Virus record (IMG/VR): IMGVR_UViG_3300023179_000185
Location: 1 to 44,436 of that record
Source of the DNA: a virus
Strand: one strand, 5' to 3'
Length of the DNA: 44,436 nt
Every line of letters begins with the position of its first letter. Position 1 is the first letter of the stretch. The notes beneath the pieces were generated by a model that was given only the letters and a program-made list of their open reading frames with translations, was not told the origin of the DNA and ran no database searches. Both the position numbers and the translations under genes were made by a program. Shown in pieces: positions 12,001 to 18,861 of the stretch.

Positions 12001-12825
12001 TTTGCTACTCCCGGAAGCTACAGCTGGACAGCACCAGCAGGTATAACTCGTATACATGTATTGTGTGTAGGTGGAGGTGGAGGTGGTAGTTATGCTGGTT
12101 ACGGAGATGCTGGTGGAGGTGGAGGTGGTACTGGATTCATAAACTTCTATACTGTAACACCTGGTTCTACCTATACAGTAGTTGTCGGTGCAGGAGGCAC
12201 ATCCAATGGCAATCAAATCGGTGGAAACGGCGGGGACAGTTACTTTGTAAGCAATATTACAGTAGCTGGTTTTGGTGGACGTGGCGGAGGCCAACCTTTT
12301 AGTTCAACGGGCGGAGCTTTTATAGGAACCGGAGGAGGACGAGGAGGACGAGGAGGTATCACAGGCAGTGGCGGTGGCGCAGGCGGCGGTGGCGCAGGTG
12401 GATATTCGGGCAGTGGTGGTAACGGAGGAAATTATCAAGAAGATGGAACATCGGGGTCCGGGGGCGGTGGCGGTGGAGGAGCTGGTCAAGATACACTCAC
12501 TGGATTTGGTGGCGGAGCTGGGGGAGGAATTAATTTTTATGGTGAAGGTACCAGTGGAGCCGGTGGTGAAACCGGAACATTAATTAGTCGTCATGGAGTA
12601 AGTGGCAGTGGAGCTACAACCAGTTTGAATACCTATGCAGGCGGTGCTAGTGGATCAAACTTCGGTGGTGGTGGGGGCAGTGGTAGCAGCAGTAGTATAG
12701 TTGGTGCCCAATTTGGTGGACGAGGCGGTGGTGGCCTAGTAGTAATATATTATGGAACTGCTGTAGCTGATTTTACGTCAAGTTTACCCTCTACTAACAT
12801 GAATATAATATACTTAGATAGTTAA
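1..12825 (+). CDS. Giant phage structural protein (5' end outside window), glycine-rich C-terminus
   Basis: The frame is open to base 1, so the N-terminus lies upstream; residue numbers here count from the TTG at base 10 (4271 aa visible). I see a DUF4214-like segment (~98-150), then a long region (~600-900) with PWEILGH..KP.WW and LGGFSDKKYLN patterns. I associate those with very large structural proteins of T4-like cyanophages. A CBM5/12-like Trp/Tyr segment sits near 1144-1185. A split SGNH-hydrolase-like domain covers ~1372-1770, with an Ig-like insert. A second DUF4214-like segment lies at ~2037-2090. The EVKPYRTKIREY segment falls near 2750, a GVILVNGERIAYY-type module near 3390, and an Ig-like domain shared with downstream genes at ~3455-3570. 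The C-terminal ~230 residues are a glycine-rich domain ending in a beta-like GGGLVVIYYG. Likely role: baseplate or fibre component contacting the host. Structural assignment is fairly sure, exact role is not. The stop is followed 17 bases later by the next gene. Confidence 0.85.
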   Translation, partial: DPELGFALSYDAVQGFIGDIKFVNNFDTDTFEYVGDTEGKGTLIPTNGKINIGFIRKNTGLGDNDLVKLTVWSTVGHYELKPITGMAFTPTVNTSTTRALAEEINQIYINYLGRYPTQNELDTAVASQIFGYSVQGSFALSTFETTIKNSLEATNYQPFIYRIDPTKQLQHISHIYDGYTSYFDIDVQPRNVGPNPEVEPSLKLFINNKFVTRSPNRNPVYVFQKLGVRNTIKIDPAYLQKGDRVDILIDGPQTTIGYYQIPQNLEFNSHNEDIVVLTHGQVRNHLERVAQNIQGLLGEPLGRSNLYQFDTNNRGGTLLQHSAPVMYSALFLVDNSANLLSSLDYARREYTRFKNKFLEAVINRVDISTENIPQIFDSIIYNLNKDKNPKDFAFFNSNMIAYGLSGDEARFTVFNPANKVFDLKSIELTNFTAHLVYLNNLLLIKDLDYTWNGTNVTLSNNITISIDDQIVIKVYREFTNSYIPETPTKLGLYPKFLPSKFIDNTLGDSGVNVIQGHDGSITVAFNDYRDDLLLELEKRIYNNLSVNYDPTRFDLTEITPGRYRRTDYTPEEFNRVINSEFLKWAGFNHLEYATNSDYMPNNGFTFNYNRCQNELGRNVPGHWRGIYKFYYDTDRPHTHPWEILGHTIKPTWWDTYYSWTEPTKRSALIIAITEGYTQNPALPGSPLSSPLHSRSGFSSMIPVDPSGNLVAPINLMIRANDSSTFGRNFTLGDHGPAETAWRRSSEYPFALQRAMALLKPARYFGLNIDITRYNKKYIGDNIQFALTKNSKRPNPRDIVLNGEEINGQIQISASYINWIIGYLISEGIEPITYLRNRLDKLTVNLTHKLGGFSDKKYLNVFAEQFAPDSKAQSIVVPNENYEVYLNKSVPVERAVYSAVIIEKTNNGYSVTGYDKRYPYFTIIPSEPAGSSYTIEILTKRAVVFTEFRSEKIVIPYGYEFTDDQQIVDFLVSYQRFLIAQGFLFNNYDPILEVPKDWVLSAKEFLTWSMQGWKSGNILVLSPIIDKIELASNEGFVDEITNQLYQSRVLGANFNAIKKTDLMLLRDDNITTIKTVSGQTIALVDVNIIEFEHILIFDNITVFNDMIYNPVNGNRQFRMKLNGSKTNQWTGSLVPPGFVYTTPESKEWVDNKLYNKGDIVSYKNKLYTASQRIDPSEIFNFNYWKELDSVIESGITPNFSNIVDRLKDIYNVDNLPLDEEFVKFSGSLIGYRSRPYLTDLGLNEVSQIKFYQGFIKEKGTYSAIDKLARGDFDNINNDIEIYEDWGARIGVFGGIDLNPEISLSISESLPNRNPLVLEFLEYGSQPANTDINPIYPNQLVMRPYDYVNKLFLNRNESSLSRDSRQGSSEDQENKLRLTKIELFGDGIMCGQQPTDLTAYSITAVQNLAYDVEVYGQSSYTIRTLNQLNQMIFEPETINGKLIFDIGSLTDIEDLEYEIAESTGQENQLSVSTLVNTPIQTLIPGQPFSITVFSVLPAEQLTIEIEAPNTLDALQQNPTVTELVSKVTAVINNKGKAGIQFSVTGIETTEKLYYSIEEYNEDDDQVLVSTYSEYGLACFPMPGSGINNINRNINRVSSPPDILLYESLENYAATSVLTRSVGASMSEDLLNGDGANDEWPDQIEADLVLINHGYNDARNDVPIETYKNNLREIRNRLPRSKTILWVLPTRPNMDLKNENALPDPRVDWNRDNRLDLYINAMREVAIANGDYIADTTKIPNWNQYFLIDPVYPTQEGYRALIDYAIAPAVKKVLKDKIKSTEKSYENDVKSAGYVIAEEVDELVFDIANWTVTADDLVKYTNGYKIWFAKDFNEDWQVYRLYKNDVAIVGATANLENKFNLIFEKDHSYSIGDLIVVRNFNVLIDGLYTILGADSRTITVQGTEQITNLLQQYDLESIADNFDFQKLRFENIEQRNALMPKHGWLSTDFIYVDDNGLGRWEVFKGKLDSYSNIEIFGADVIYSGKYDITATDCGAVEVERVTILNTVGIADQLHFNISSIEDAEDLYYTIEEVTDEDVEITTQIEKLFYLYLDRAPDKGTYDYYVDLVQRGKASLTDIEQAIKTTPEAIFLSARTRDFGNVSTVVETTELISTPIYKFETIRKERNLVDIDSVNNAYVYSNKEKRILARLDLFDPAKGRLLGTAQQDLDYTLSVDPAVYNKSSDVSQSIGFSETYFWGPEYVGHYWWNIDNCRYTFYEHSTVDKRGQNWGKLFPGSTIEVYEWIESDVIPSVHVTLGRDGTPLYPNDVGYSEKVVVDPSSLTFSSRYYFWVKNRSAKSNKAKVHSVTALSDVIENPISQNIPFMAAVKDNAVALFNVGQFLNGTDTMLYLSSKRQLTDNIVHSDFALIQEGNIESPLPEYLVEKLIDSLSGIDQFNNMIPDMTLPFPRRYGIENFPRQSAIIDQYKAKENIVKYVNSVLIRYPLTRLVNNGQGNLWAQQPVNTSWYDEEVGIFSDLEDPVPRNNLRILVRSDARNNFYWTIYQVVRIKTNQLTYRFEYTDFAKDYPLIRATVSGIDPVTGDKTYDYYGYTLIRRQGFKTTNYWNYTNWYANGFTKDTVPNYVVGTNQDIYKLNIQENDIVRVLNVSTEFGTLVDYDIDFDQYTNAELYKYASSEGQMLGTLVGINGGTIQLSPDLYKKWGFDSERFDTFGFDFDVNKEFRYILKGLQNEIFVNELEIEWNRTLYYLIDLILAEQKYIDWFFKSSFISINHNVNGLKQIPGYVKDRQQSFAEFINEVKPYRTKIREYKLTYNDIDVNRLTVTDFDLPAIWDSRVEQFRSPNNEYSHDGNLLARSQYQDWVQNHKYHIGNIDIVSGGYNYSGIFSGVTAPPSIVITRNDSNIGANASALAQVTAISPFSVTGISIRDIGGNYTATPSLHIINNGADQFTDYRINKYVVVSQGLSDTVAGTTGNVAWGLYSVDSLGNQKVLYNTTGRSYTLHRIRRSDGRVVLSKGYDVYGTTGQDNELADDLNRTTSDYIVVVHTFDEPKTNRTSTNLLQAMYRCGASGEVYASIDFKFRSAYILVGIPGSGQGNGIENYSGFGDNSTNAYCRLEFNLYQSQLIPVEAYPRIYSIGSNVSFPINPTINSLYQFKNKSWVYNGNSWIVVKKPVSSLPQDQGRKSIVLTPRLENTLTRKIKLTIKFDRIRFTSNVTNWAPTVNYPVDSVVSYFNAETQKLHAYRFTGNIPAGSTDDKFPFGQVVEITDHSEFDNANDRIRAFYQSSPYNENIPNNLSRLVSGLAALPSVTSEDTDPDTILIADTFGSNAGISAGNIRVTGGTFVSDVLIRSPEELVPGRVFESLTVEIREASTIDGFRFFIDISGNVSGTSYTTASTTTLAQPIYLATGNITVVDGTKLSAPAPVVVGGVTVDVIPGVILVNGERIAYYSKAGNILTQIRRGYKGTSTPETHLAGSKVEDVSSARTSSTYMTDYTRPVPPAPIGFWSITPRVTTVVGRNPYIFDWTAPSTAPGNVTVSWYAVDPGTVNLFANTGITTSGNLGYIYNLPITATSGNIRINTQQIFGYPQEFQVILTEGVITANVLARSLTANIIANTTVSTIPAVQSFTAGYYYEGINADRFAGLWSIPKTHTMDNITGLGSVNVHGPTPGFYELNLNNLPVHNEKQFSMIMHFVDSLDGETSRITLGNVLYAEFTKVYNVAELNYSVNLFASNVFTIADYSYAPWGNNSTKNGFVRFETSWIASNSSSFSANIYLGHNQPQSDEAIYFSHVSLKLRGGNVAITPTLPMPTINFVVSNITSITGYTLVSNTYTSSNTITIPTGVTMVQITGRGQGGTAANLSWENSWVTGDPEFGPTFATVSPTSIHSIPSTIIENQAQSQYNSLPTTRVTQGANVQFTNRSYIGGRLTQTTYAARVRLKPGVEKLKSGTGWGSSYITPPNEYRTYSVLSTLYEEYRGGSSGDPAAFGTITLPGGKNGTVAPLTVTTVPVLPGLTYPITVPTGGIVNVQYLQPNVITIIDPNPLRARVFATPGSYSWTAPAGITRIHVLCVGGGGGGSYAGYGDAGGGGGGTGFINFYTVTPGSTYTVVVGAGGTSNGNQIGGNGGDSYFVSNITVAGFGGRGGGQPFSSTGGAFIGTGGGRGGRGGITGSGGGAGGGGAGGYSGSGGNGGNYQEDGTSGSGGGGGGGAGQDTLTGFGGGAGGGINFYGEGTSGAGGETGTLISRHGVSGSGATTSLNTYAGGASGSNFGGGGGSGSSSSIVGAQFGGRGGGGLVVIYYGTAVADFTSSLPSTNMNIIYLDS

Positions 12826-12842
12826 AAACCAGGAATAAAATA

Positions 12843-12998
12843 ATGATAAATACTGACAATACCCAAAATTCTGAAATTCAGGATCACGATGATAATGTTC
12901 AACAGCACCCCGACGAGGATGGAGGATTTTATCTACATGATTTCTTAAAAATTTCGGATCCGGAAACAGGTGAAATAATTACGCAAGGTCGTGCTTAA
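12843..12998 (+). CDS. Small phage protein, 51 aa, acidic N-terminus
   Basis: ATG at 12843 is preceded by AGGA seven bases upstream, and the frame runs 51 codons to TAA at 12996-12998, one base before the ATG of the next gene. The first half is rich in Asp, Asn and Gln (disordered-looking). The second half reads FYLHDFLKISDPETGEI, which resembles the start of the next protein (HVKIYDPENNEV), as if both carry the same short beta-hairpin motif. Tight packing between two structural genes, the ribosome-binding site and this shared motif argue for a real gene. Function is unknown; it may be a minor virion protein or a remnant N-terminal copy of its neighbour. Confidence 0.65.
   Translation: MINTDNTQNSEIQDHDDNVQQHPDEDGGFYLHDFLKISDPETGEIITQGRA
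12845..12853 (+). promoter_or_regulatory. Candidate T4-type late promoter element
   Basis: GATAAATAC differs by one base from the T4 late -10 element TATAAATAC and is followed by T. It lies at the start of the small gene, so it would serve the downstream structural gene (ATG at 13000). AT-rich sequence makes chance matches common; this is only a candidate. Confidence 0.2.
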
Positions 12999-12999
12999 T

Positions 13000-13611
13000 A
13001 TGAAACATTATCTTCCTCTCAGTGTAACTGGACATGTTAAAATTTATGATCCGGAAAACAATGAAGTTTTTGTAGATCAACACAATGCTATACATTTTGA
13101 AAATATTAGTGAAGCATTAGCCAGTAGTCTAGCAGGAGTGCCGCGCAGTGGTATTCGTGAGATGCATTTTGGTAAAGGTGGGACTAGCATTAACACCACT
13201 GGTGTTGTCAACTACTTACCTCCTAATACGAATACACAAAATTCCGGTCTCTATAATTATACATTTCATAAATCTGTGGATGAACATGACACCGAGCAGA
13301 ATAGAGATAGAGGACGAAATCGTATGCAGGTAAGGCATATACCGGGCACTGTTTATAGTGATATACTTGTTACTTGTCTATTAGACTATGGGGATCCACA
13401 AGGACAATATGCATTTGATAATGCCGGTACATTAGATAGTCAGTTTATTTTTGATGAATTAGGTTTAAAGGCCTATGCACCGGACCGTGCCAATGGTAAA
13501 TTACTAACCCACGTTGTGTTTCATCCTGTACAAAAAAGTTTAAATAGGCTTATTCAAATTGATTATACTATTAGAATACAGAGCTTGACTAACCTCACAG
13601 GTTTGTATTAA
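13000..13611 (+). CDS. Conserved phage structural protein, 203 aa
   Basis: I chose ATG at 13000, one base after the previous stop, over the in-frame GTG at 12991, which would overlap that gene. The protein opens with HYLPLSVTGHVKIYDPENNE and continues VFVDQHNAIHFENIS, then a Gly-rich turn (FGKGGTSINTTG) and an Arg/Asp-rich stretch. The VFVD..NAIHFEN pattern recalls a conserved structural protein found beside giant fibre or baseplate genes in T4-like cyanophages (from memory). No signal peptide or membrane segment is seen. It lies between the giant structural protein and the S74 fibre, so a baseplate or fibre-attachment role is likely but unproven. Confidence 0.75.
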   Translation: MKHYLPLSVTGHVKIYDPENNEVFVDQHNAIHFENISEALASSLAGVPRSGIREMHFGKGGTSINTTGVVNYLPPNTNTQNSGLYNYTFHKSVDEHDTEQNRDRGRNRMQVRHIPGTVYSDILVTCLLDYGDPQGQYAFDNAGTLDSQFIFDELGLKAYAPDRANGKLLTHVVFHPVQKSLNRLIQIDYTIRIQSLTNLTGLY

Positions 13612-13623
13612 TAGGAGATCAAG

Positions 13624-14808
13624 ATGGCATATAATATCAATAAATCAAACGGACAACAATTAGTAGTGGTCGAGGAAGGTACAGCTGATTTAACAACAAC
13701 TAGTCTTACTTTAATTGGAAAAAACTTTTCAGGTTATGGGGAAAGTTTAAATGAAAATCTTGTACACTTATTGGAAAATTTTAGTCATACAGTGAGTCCG
13801 TCTAGTCCAATTAAAGGACAACTATGGTATGATAATAACACGAAAATATTGAAAATCTATGATGGTAAAAATTTTGTAGCAAGTGGAGCAGGTGTTGAAT
13901 TAGACAACTCATCAACTGCCATACATTATAATGTGTTTGTCAGTGATATCGAAGGTGCTCCACCGTTTAAGGTCGGTGGAGTTCGTGGTATGACAATGAC
14001 TCCGGCAACAGGCAACCATGCCATTGGGCGTAGTACGCCTGCAAGTGCTAAATTCGAAATTAACAACTCCAATACTGCTACTAAAATCTTTAACGCATAC
14101 CCACAATTTGACCAATTTGGTCAAGAAGTTGGTATTCATGTTCACGGCGACGATTACATTAATGGACGTAGTACAAGAATAGTAGTAGACAGTTACGGAT
14201 ATCGTGCCAACTATGATGGTATAGGAATCGCAAGCACTATAAATTTAAGACGAGCTAGAGGTAATAGCACTAACAGTGCTGCATTAAGAGAAAATGATGC
14301 CATTGGGTCATTGGCTGCACATGGCCATGATGGAATCGGATTCAGTCCGTATCAAGGATATCTTGTCTTTAGAGCAGATCAGGATTGGTCTAATAGTACA
14401 AGACCTACTAGATTAGAACTATGGTTAACTCCTAGAGATAGCTTAGTAAATAAAAAAGTTTTATCAGTGTACGGCAATGGTGATGTTAAAGCCGAAGGCG
14501 ATGTGATAGCGTTTACAAGCTCAGATGAAAATTTAAAACAAAACATACGACCAATCGACGGGGCGTTAGAAAAAATTAAACATTTGCAAGGAGTCGTTTT
14601 TAATTGGAACGATCTTGCTGTTGGTAAAGATACCGATAAAGAACAAGTTGGATTATTAGCTCAACAAGTATTAAAGGCTTGTCCACAAGCGGTTATTCGG
14701 CGTGAAAATGGTTTTTTAGCTGTAGATTATGAAAAATTAGTACCATTGTTAATTCAGTCGATTAAAGAATTAGGAGACCAAGTTGACCGATTAAGGATGG
14801 CTCAATGA
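13624..14808 (+). CDS. Tail fibre-type protein with C-terminal S74 intramolecular chaperone
   Basis: AGGAGA lies six bases before the ATG. The N-terminal ~90 residues (GKNFSGYGESLNENLVHLLENF, then PIKGQLWYD and ILKIYDGKNF) match a module I recall from T4-like cyanophage fibre and structural proteins. The middle is beta-rich with short repeats (AIGRSTPASAKFEI). The last ~100 residues are a Peptidase_S74 chaperone of the endosialidase/T5 L-shaped-fibre type. S300-D301 and K305 form the SDxxxK cleavage dyad, followed by KIKHLQGVVFNWN, EQVGLLAQQV and YEKLVPLLIQSIKEL, and a terminal helix. In this family the chaperone trimerises the fibre and then cuts itself off at the Ser. The product is therefore probably a trimeric fibre of ~299 residues. 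It overlaps the next gene by ATGA. Confidence 0.85.
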   Translation: MAYNINKSNGQQLVVVEEGTADLTTTSLTLIGKNFSGYGESLNENLVHLLENFSHTVSPSSPIKGQLWYDNNTKILKIYDGKNFVASGAGVELDNSSTAIHYNVFVSDIEGAPPFKVGGVRGMTMTPATGNHAIGRSTPASAKFEINNSNTATKIFNAYPQFDQFGQEVGIHVHGDDYINGRSTRIVVDSYGYRANYDGIGIASTINLRRARGNSTNSAALRENDAIGSLAAHGHDGIGFSPYQGYLVFRADQDWSNSTRPTRLELWLTPRDSLVNKKVLSVYGNGDVKAEGDVIAFTSSDENLKQNIRPIDGALEKIKHLQGVVFNWNDLAVGKDTDKEQVGLLAQQVLKACPQAVIRRENGFLAVDYEKLVPLLIQSIKELGDQVDRLRMAQ

Positions 14809-17800
14809 CATTACCACAGTGGACCCCGGCTCCTGGGTACACAAAATTAGGTTTGCGTCAAATCAGAGATGAATTTGGCTGCGTACCGATTATATTAACA
14901 CCTATTCTAACAGTTCCTAGACCACCGTTGTCGCCGGATTATGTTCCTCCTGTGCCTATAACTATGGCAGTCTTTAGTGTAAGTCCTTCTGCCCTTGACG
15001 AAACCTCTAATAGAATCGGAACCATTACCTACAGCATAATAGGAAGAGATAATCTTACAGTATATGCTCGAATATATCACATAAGTACAAGTGACGCGGA
15101 TTTTGTCGGAGCCATAAGTTGGACAATTAACACAGATTCTGGGACTTTAAATTTTACAGTAGCTACAGATAAAATAACAGAACTATCATCGGAAACTTTT
15201 CAGGTAGCTTTTACCTTAGAAAATAACAATTTCAACAGTTCTTTTTTTGTAAGTACAGTATTAACCATCTCGGATACTAGTAAATATACTGAGTGGAATC
15301 CTAGCTTTGTTCCTGTGGGTACTCAAGCGGGTACTTATGTAGTAACTACCGGAACACCAGTGACAGTAGGGATTATCAATGCTAAACCCGGTAGTACTTA
15401 TACTGGTACAATAACTTATGCAGGATCTGGTAATCCTTTTGCAAACAACCCGCAACCGATTACCACTCAAACTATTCTCGCCGATGGAACTTTGTATAAT
15501 GCTCCTGTGGTTTACGCAGCGGCGGGCACTTACACATATGATATCACATTTTCAAATTTTGCTCCAGATACTATGCTGAATGGTCCTACAAGAAGATATA
15601 TTTTAACTGTAAATCAAAGTGTTGGCAACTGGCGTGTATCACCTGTATCAACCACTGTAGTTGGTGGTAACACATTAAAATTTAATTGGTCAGTTGATCG
15701 ATCTGATCTTACTGAACTAAGTTGGTACATCGTAAATCCCGGGACCATGGTATCTTATACCGGAAATGGTATTCCTGATCGAGGAACACAGTTCAATATC
15801 AAAAGAGCTGTTAATACTTTGTCCGGCGACTTTACCATATCAACCGGTGTAGTCACCGCCAATAATATTTTTGAATTAAAATTATTTTCTGGTGCATTAT
15901 CTGACAGTACGCCGTTGGCAGCAAGTGGCAGTATAACCATAGTACCACTTCCTCCTATACCGTGTATAACTGTACTTGGAGATAAAACAGTTAGCTCGAA
16001 TAATGTTAGTATACTTGAATGGACCGTAGAAGGTAGTGTGGGTGAACAGGTTGAAATTACTCACATCGATCAACATGCGTCTAATCCTAATTATGTAATT
16101 TATTTTGATTATTATCCTGATGCTGGGGAACAGTTCAAACTTGACAATTGGGGGAAAGCAACAGCATCAGAATTTGTATTAGAATTTCATAAAAGAATAG
16201 GAAATAGGAGTGGTTATTTAACCTCCGGTCAATTAGAAGGTTTACGCAAACTTGGCACAAGAACAGTTACCTTAGGAGAAAAATTGTATTCAGATGATGG
16301 ACAAATAAAATGGAAGCCATCTACTGGAATAACTGATAAATTAATTCCAAGAAAAAGTCCATATATATTTTCGTTTGTTGGTAACAAAGCTCCTTGTACC
16401 AAGGTAGAAGGGATAAAAGTAGAATTAACTATTCTACACGGTTTTTCTTTAAAAGTAATCGGGGACACAGTTTATCCTTATGGTTTTCCTATTAAACCAA
16501 TTATTTCGGGTCCTCCTGACGCAAGGGTAGATTTTGTAGGCCCAACCACTGGTTTTACAATTCTTAATCCAGCTGGTAAATCTGATCCAGATTTAAGAAA
16601 TGGTCAGATCGTGGGAACAGGCACCCAAACTTGGAAATTTACATCAGACAAACCGTGCGCTAACAATCCTTTAGAGTGGTCTGCACAAATAATTGATTAT
16701 AAATTAGAAATAGCTGTTAAAGATGCAGGGTACAGTGGTGCAATCGCCGCCGGTACAGTTAAAATTTATACTGACTATCAAAATAAAATAATTGGTGGCA
16801 GATATGCAGAATCAAATTCGTCAACTGTTTTACCCAATGGTAGAACAAATCCCGTATTAGTACTACTAGGTAGTCCGGGTAGTACTGCTACTTGGGTGGC
16901 CGACGATAAAACCGAGAGTCCTGACTATACCAATACATTCAGCACAGCTACAAATGTGGAACGTGGGGAGATGCCTGTTCCAACATATTTACGTGAGTAT
17001 CAAACAAGATCGCCGGGAACAGTTGTATTTACAATTACAAGTCCTCAAAGTACCAATACTTTAACATTGACAGTACAAACTATAAAAATAGATGAACAAT
17101 TTTATTTTTCTACGCCAACAGGACCATCGACAGTAAGTCCACCTGAATTTAGCTCTTTTATAGCAGATATAATCACTCATCGAATTAGTGGAGGTTTGCC
17201 CAATACTTTTGCAAAATGGAATAGAAAACATATTCCATTGCCAGGCAAGACTGAAGAAACTACTCAACCTCAGGTCATACCAATTGATGCATCGGGTAAT
17301 TATACTATTCAATCTATATATCCGGCCCCCGGAACTTATAATCATACAATTACATTAGACGCCACCAGAAAAGTTTTAAGCCCTAGTATAATAGTAAGAG
17401 ATTGGGAATTTACTGTAACTTATATTAACCCAACTAATACTATTACTATTTCAAATCAAAGCTATCCGATGTACACGCAGAATCTACCAATGATGGTAAG
17501 AATAACTAGTAGGCCCGGAGATATAGTTACTCTTTTCACACCAACTTGGTTATCTGCTAGAGAAGTTTCTGGTTCACAGTATCAATATGTAATTAATGGA
17601 CCCGGAATGTGGCTCTGGGGTAACGGCGGTCAAGGATATCATAGAGGCTGGACAGAACAGTACAGTATCGAGGGTTACGATCCCAATGACCTTATAAAGC
17701 CTTATGCGTTGGGTCTACAACTTGATCCGATTACAGAATATCGTCGTCTTTACCCAGATATTGCAGCAGCTTTTCAGTCTACCGATCTGGAGAGGCATCG

Positions 17801-18782
17801 CCAGCATTATAGAGAATATGGGCATGTTGAGCACAGGTCATGGCCAGCCTATCAGCCCTTTCCAACAAGGACAATAACTATTCCCGATAACGGTGTTATT
17901 GAATATAACTTTAATGGAACCAGTACAAGTACAGAGATCTTTGTACAGTCTATACACTGGGATTACAGTCGTTCAGAGCCTAGTTATGTTACAGTGGGTG
18001 GACGCCGCTATCCGGATTCCGGTAGCTTCAGTCGCGGAATTACTGTTTTAAGTTTTGATCCAGCAACACTAACTTTAAAAAGCTCAATGACCTTTGATAG
18101 TTGGGGTAACCCCAATGGAGGACGAGACGCAAATATTGCTCACCTTTACTCAATACCGGTAGGTGATCTGGTAATCATGCTAACTTATGATGCTAGTTCC
18201 ATACAGATAGAAATGAGACCTCATATACAAGCTGTATTGGGGGGAACTTATAACGATTCGTGGTGGAGATCACGAACAGCTTCAATTGATATCGGTTACG
18301 CACATCAGCCAAGTAGACATATATACAGTGCCTCTTCAAGAGCATATGCACCATTAACTTATAAATTTGACGTATTTGCATCAACGGCGTCTCTTCCATA
18401 TCTAGGATTGTATAATACACGACCATTGGTATTGTCAGATATTAATTATCTAAAGTACGACGATGCACAATGGAATACTTATCTTGGAGTGTTTAATACA
18501 CCAACGGGTACAACCAGAGCGGCTCTAAATTATAAAACTGCTGTTATGAGTAATTTTTGGAACTATAGATTACAATGGTTATCTAATAAATTTTCTGTAA
18601 CTAAATTTACAAGCCATGGTATTTGGTGTCCTACACGAATGCCAGAGTCTGTTGTTAGACCGAGTTATATAGATAGTAGAAAATGTATCAAACTATTATG
18701 GGAAGATACTTGCCCAGCACCCGACAATAATAATGTGCCCGACGTGCCCGGATATGACACGGGCGGGGGCGGCCTCGACTAA
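14805..18782 (+). CDS. Modular adhesin-like virion protein with Calx-beta-like, Ig-like and ILEI/FAM3-like domains
   Basis: 1325 aa; translation probably couples to the fibre gene through the ATGA overlap, with AAGGATGG upstream. After a Pro-rich start, residues ~50-160 resemble a Calx-beta repeat. Residues ~274-382 are the W-x-[IV]-x-P Ig-like domain shared with four other proteins here. Ig-like repeats follow. One carries a helical insert at ~430-475 (VIYFDYYPDAGEQF); a second such motif (YRRLYPDIAAAF, then HYREYGHVEHR) lies at ~975-1018. Residues ~1062-1165 look like an ILEI/FAM3 domain: SRGITVLSFD, TFDSWG, IPVGDLVIMLTYD. The tail is Trp/Tyr-rich and ends in Asp, Pro and Gly. The protein is probably displayed on the virion and may bind host glycans or proteins. 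The domain calls are by eye; overall function is inferred. Confidence 0.8.
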   Translation: MTLPQWTPAPGYTKLGLRQIRDEFGCVPIILTPILTVPRPPLSPDYVPPVPITMAVFSVSPSALDETSNRIGTITYSIIGRDNLTVYARIYHISTSDADFVGAISWTINTDSGTLNFTVATDKITELSSETFQVAFTLENNNFNSSFFVSTVLTISDTSKYTEWNPSFVPVGTQAGTYVVTTGTPVTVGIINAKPGSTYTGTITYAGSGNPFANNPQPITTQTILADGTLYNAPVVYAAAGTYTYDITFSNFAPDTMLNGPTRRYILTVNQSVGNWRVSPVSTTVVGGNTLKFNWSVDRSDLTELSWYIVNPGTMVSYTGNGIPDRGTQFNIKRAVNTLSGDFTISTGVVTANNIFELKLFSGALSDSTPLAASGSITIVPLPPIPCITVLGDKTVSSNNVSILEWTVEGSVGEQVEITHIDQHASNPNYVIYFDYYPDAGEQFKLDNWGKATASEFVLEFHKRIGNRSGYLTSGQLEGLRKLGTRTVTLGEKLYSDDGQIKWKPSTGITDKLIPRKSPYIFSFVGNKAPCTKVEGIKVELTILHGFSLKVIGDTVYPYGFPIKPIISGPPDARVDFVGPTTGFTILNPAGKSDPDLRNGQIVGTGTQTWKFTSDKPCANNPLEWSAQIIDYKLEIAVKDAGYSGAIAAGTVKIYTDYQNKIIGGRYAESNSSTVLPNGRTNPVLVLLGSPGSTATWVADDKTESPDYTNTFSTATNVERGEMPVPTYLREYQTRSPGTVVFTITSPQSTNTLTLTVQTIKIDEQFYFSTPTGPSTVSPPEFSSFIADIITHRISGGLPNTFAKWNRKHIPLPGKTEETTQPQVIPIDASGNYTIQSIYPAPGTYNHTITLDATRKVLSPSIIVRDWEFTVTYINPTNTITISNQSYPMYTQNLPMMVRITSRPGDIVTLFTPTWLSAREVSGSQYQYVINGPGMWLWGNGGQGYHRGWTEQYSIEGYDPNDLIKPYALGLQLDPITEYRRLYPDIAAAFQSTDLERHRQHYREYGHVEHRSWPAYQPFPTRTITIPDNGVIEYNFNGTSTSTEIFVQSIHWDYSRSEPSYVTVGGRRYPDSGSFSRGITVLSFDPATLTLKSSMTFDSWGNPNGGRDANIAHLYSIPVGDLVIMLTYDASSIQIEMRPHIQAVLGGTYNDSWWRSRTASIDIGYAHQPSRHIYSASSRAYAPLTYKFDVFASTASLPYLGLYNTRPLVLSDINYLKYDDAQWNTYLGVFNTPTGTTRAALNYKTAVMSNFWNYRLQWLSNKFSVTKFTSHGIWCPTRMPESVVRPSYIDSRKCIKLLWEDTCPAPDNNNVPDVPGYDTGGGGLD

Positions 18783-18833
18783 GACCGTGAACACGGGCAA
18801 CGGAGAATTTTAACTACGCATATTTGAACAAGG

Positions 18834-18842
18834 GTTAAATAC
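18834..18842 (+). promoter_or_regulatory. Candidate late promoter element before the 885-aa gene
   Basis: GTTAAATAC lies 20 bases before the ATG at 18862, in the only sizeable gap (79 bases) inside the structural block. It resembles the T4-type late element TATAAATAC with two mismatches. The rest of the gap shows no clear hairpin or Shine-Dalgarno sequence. Weak candidate. Confidence 0.25.
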
Positions 18843-18861
18843 TTTAACTAGATAAGAATAT

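Noticed and set aside
11341-12489. Minus-strand open frames rich in Ser, Thr, Ala and Pro opposite the glycine-rich region
   Set aside because: They are mirror images of GGN codon runs; composition is extreme, no ribosome-binding sites are present, and the plus-strand domain is clear.
12991-12999. GTG start nine bases upstream for the 203-aa protein
   Set aside because: It would overlap the 51-aa gene, and the ATG at 13000 fits directly behind its stop.
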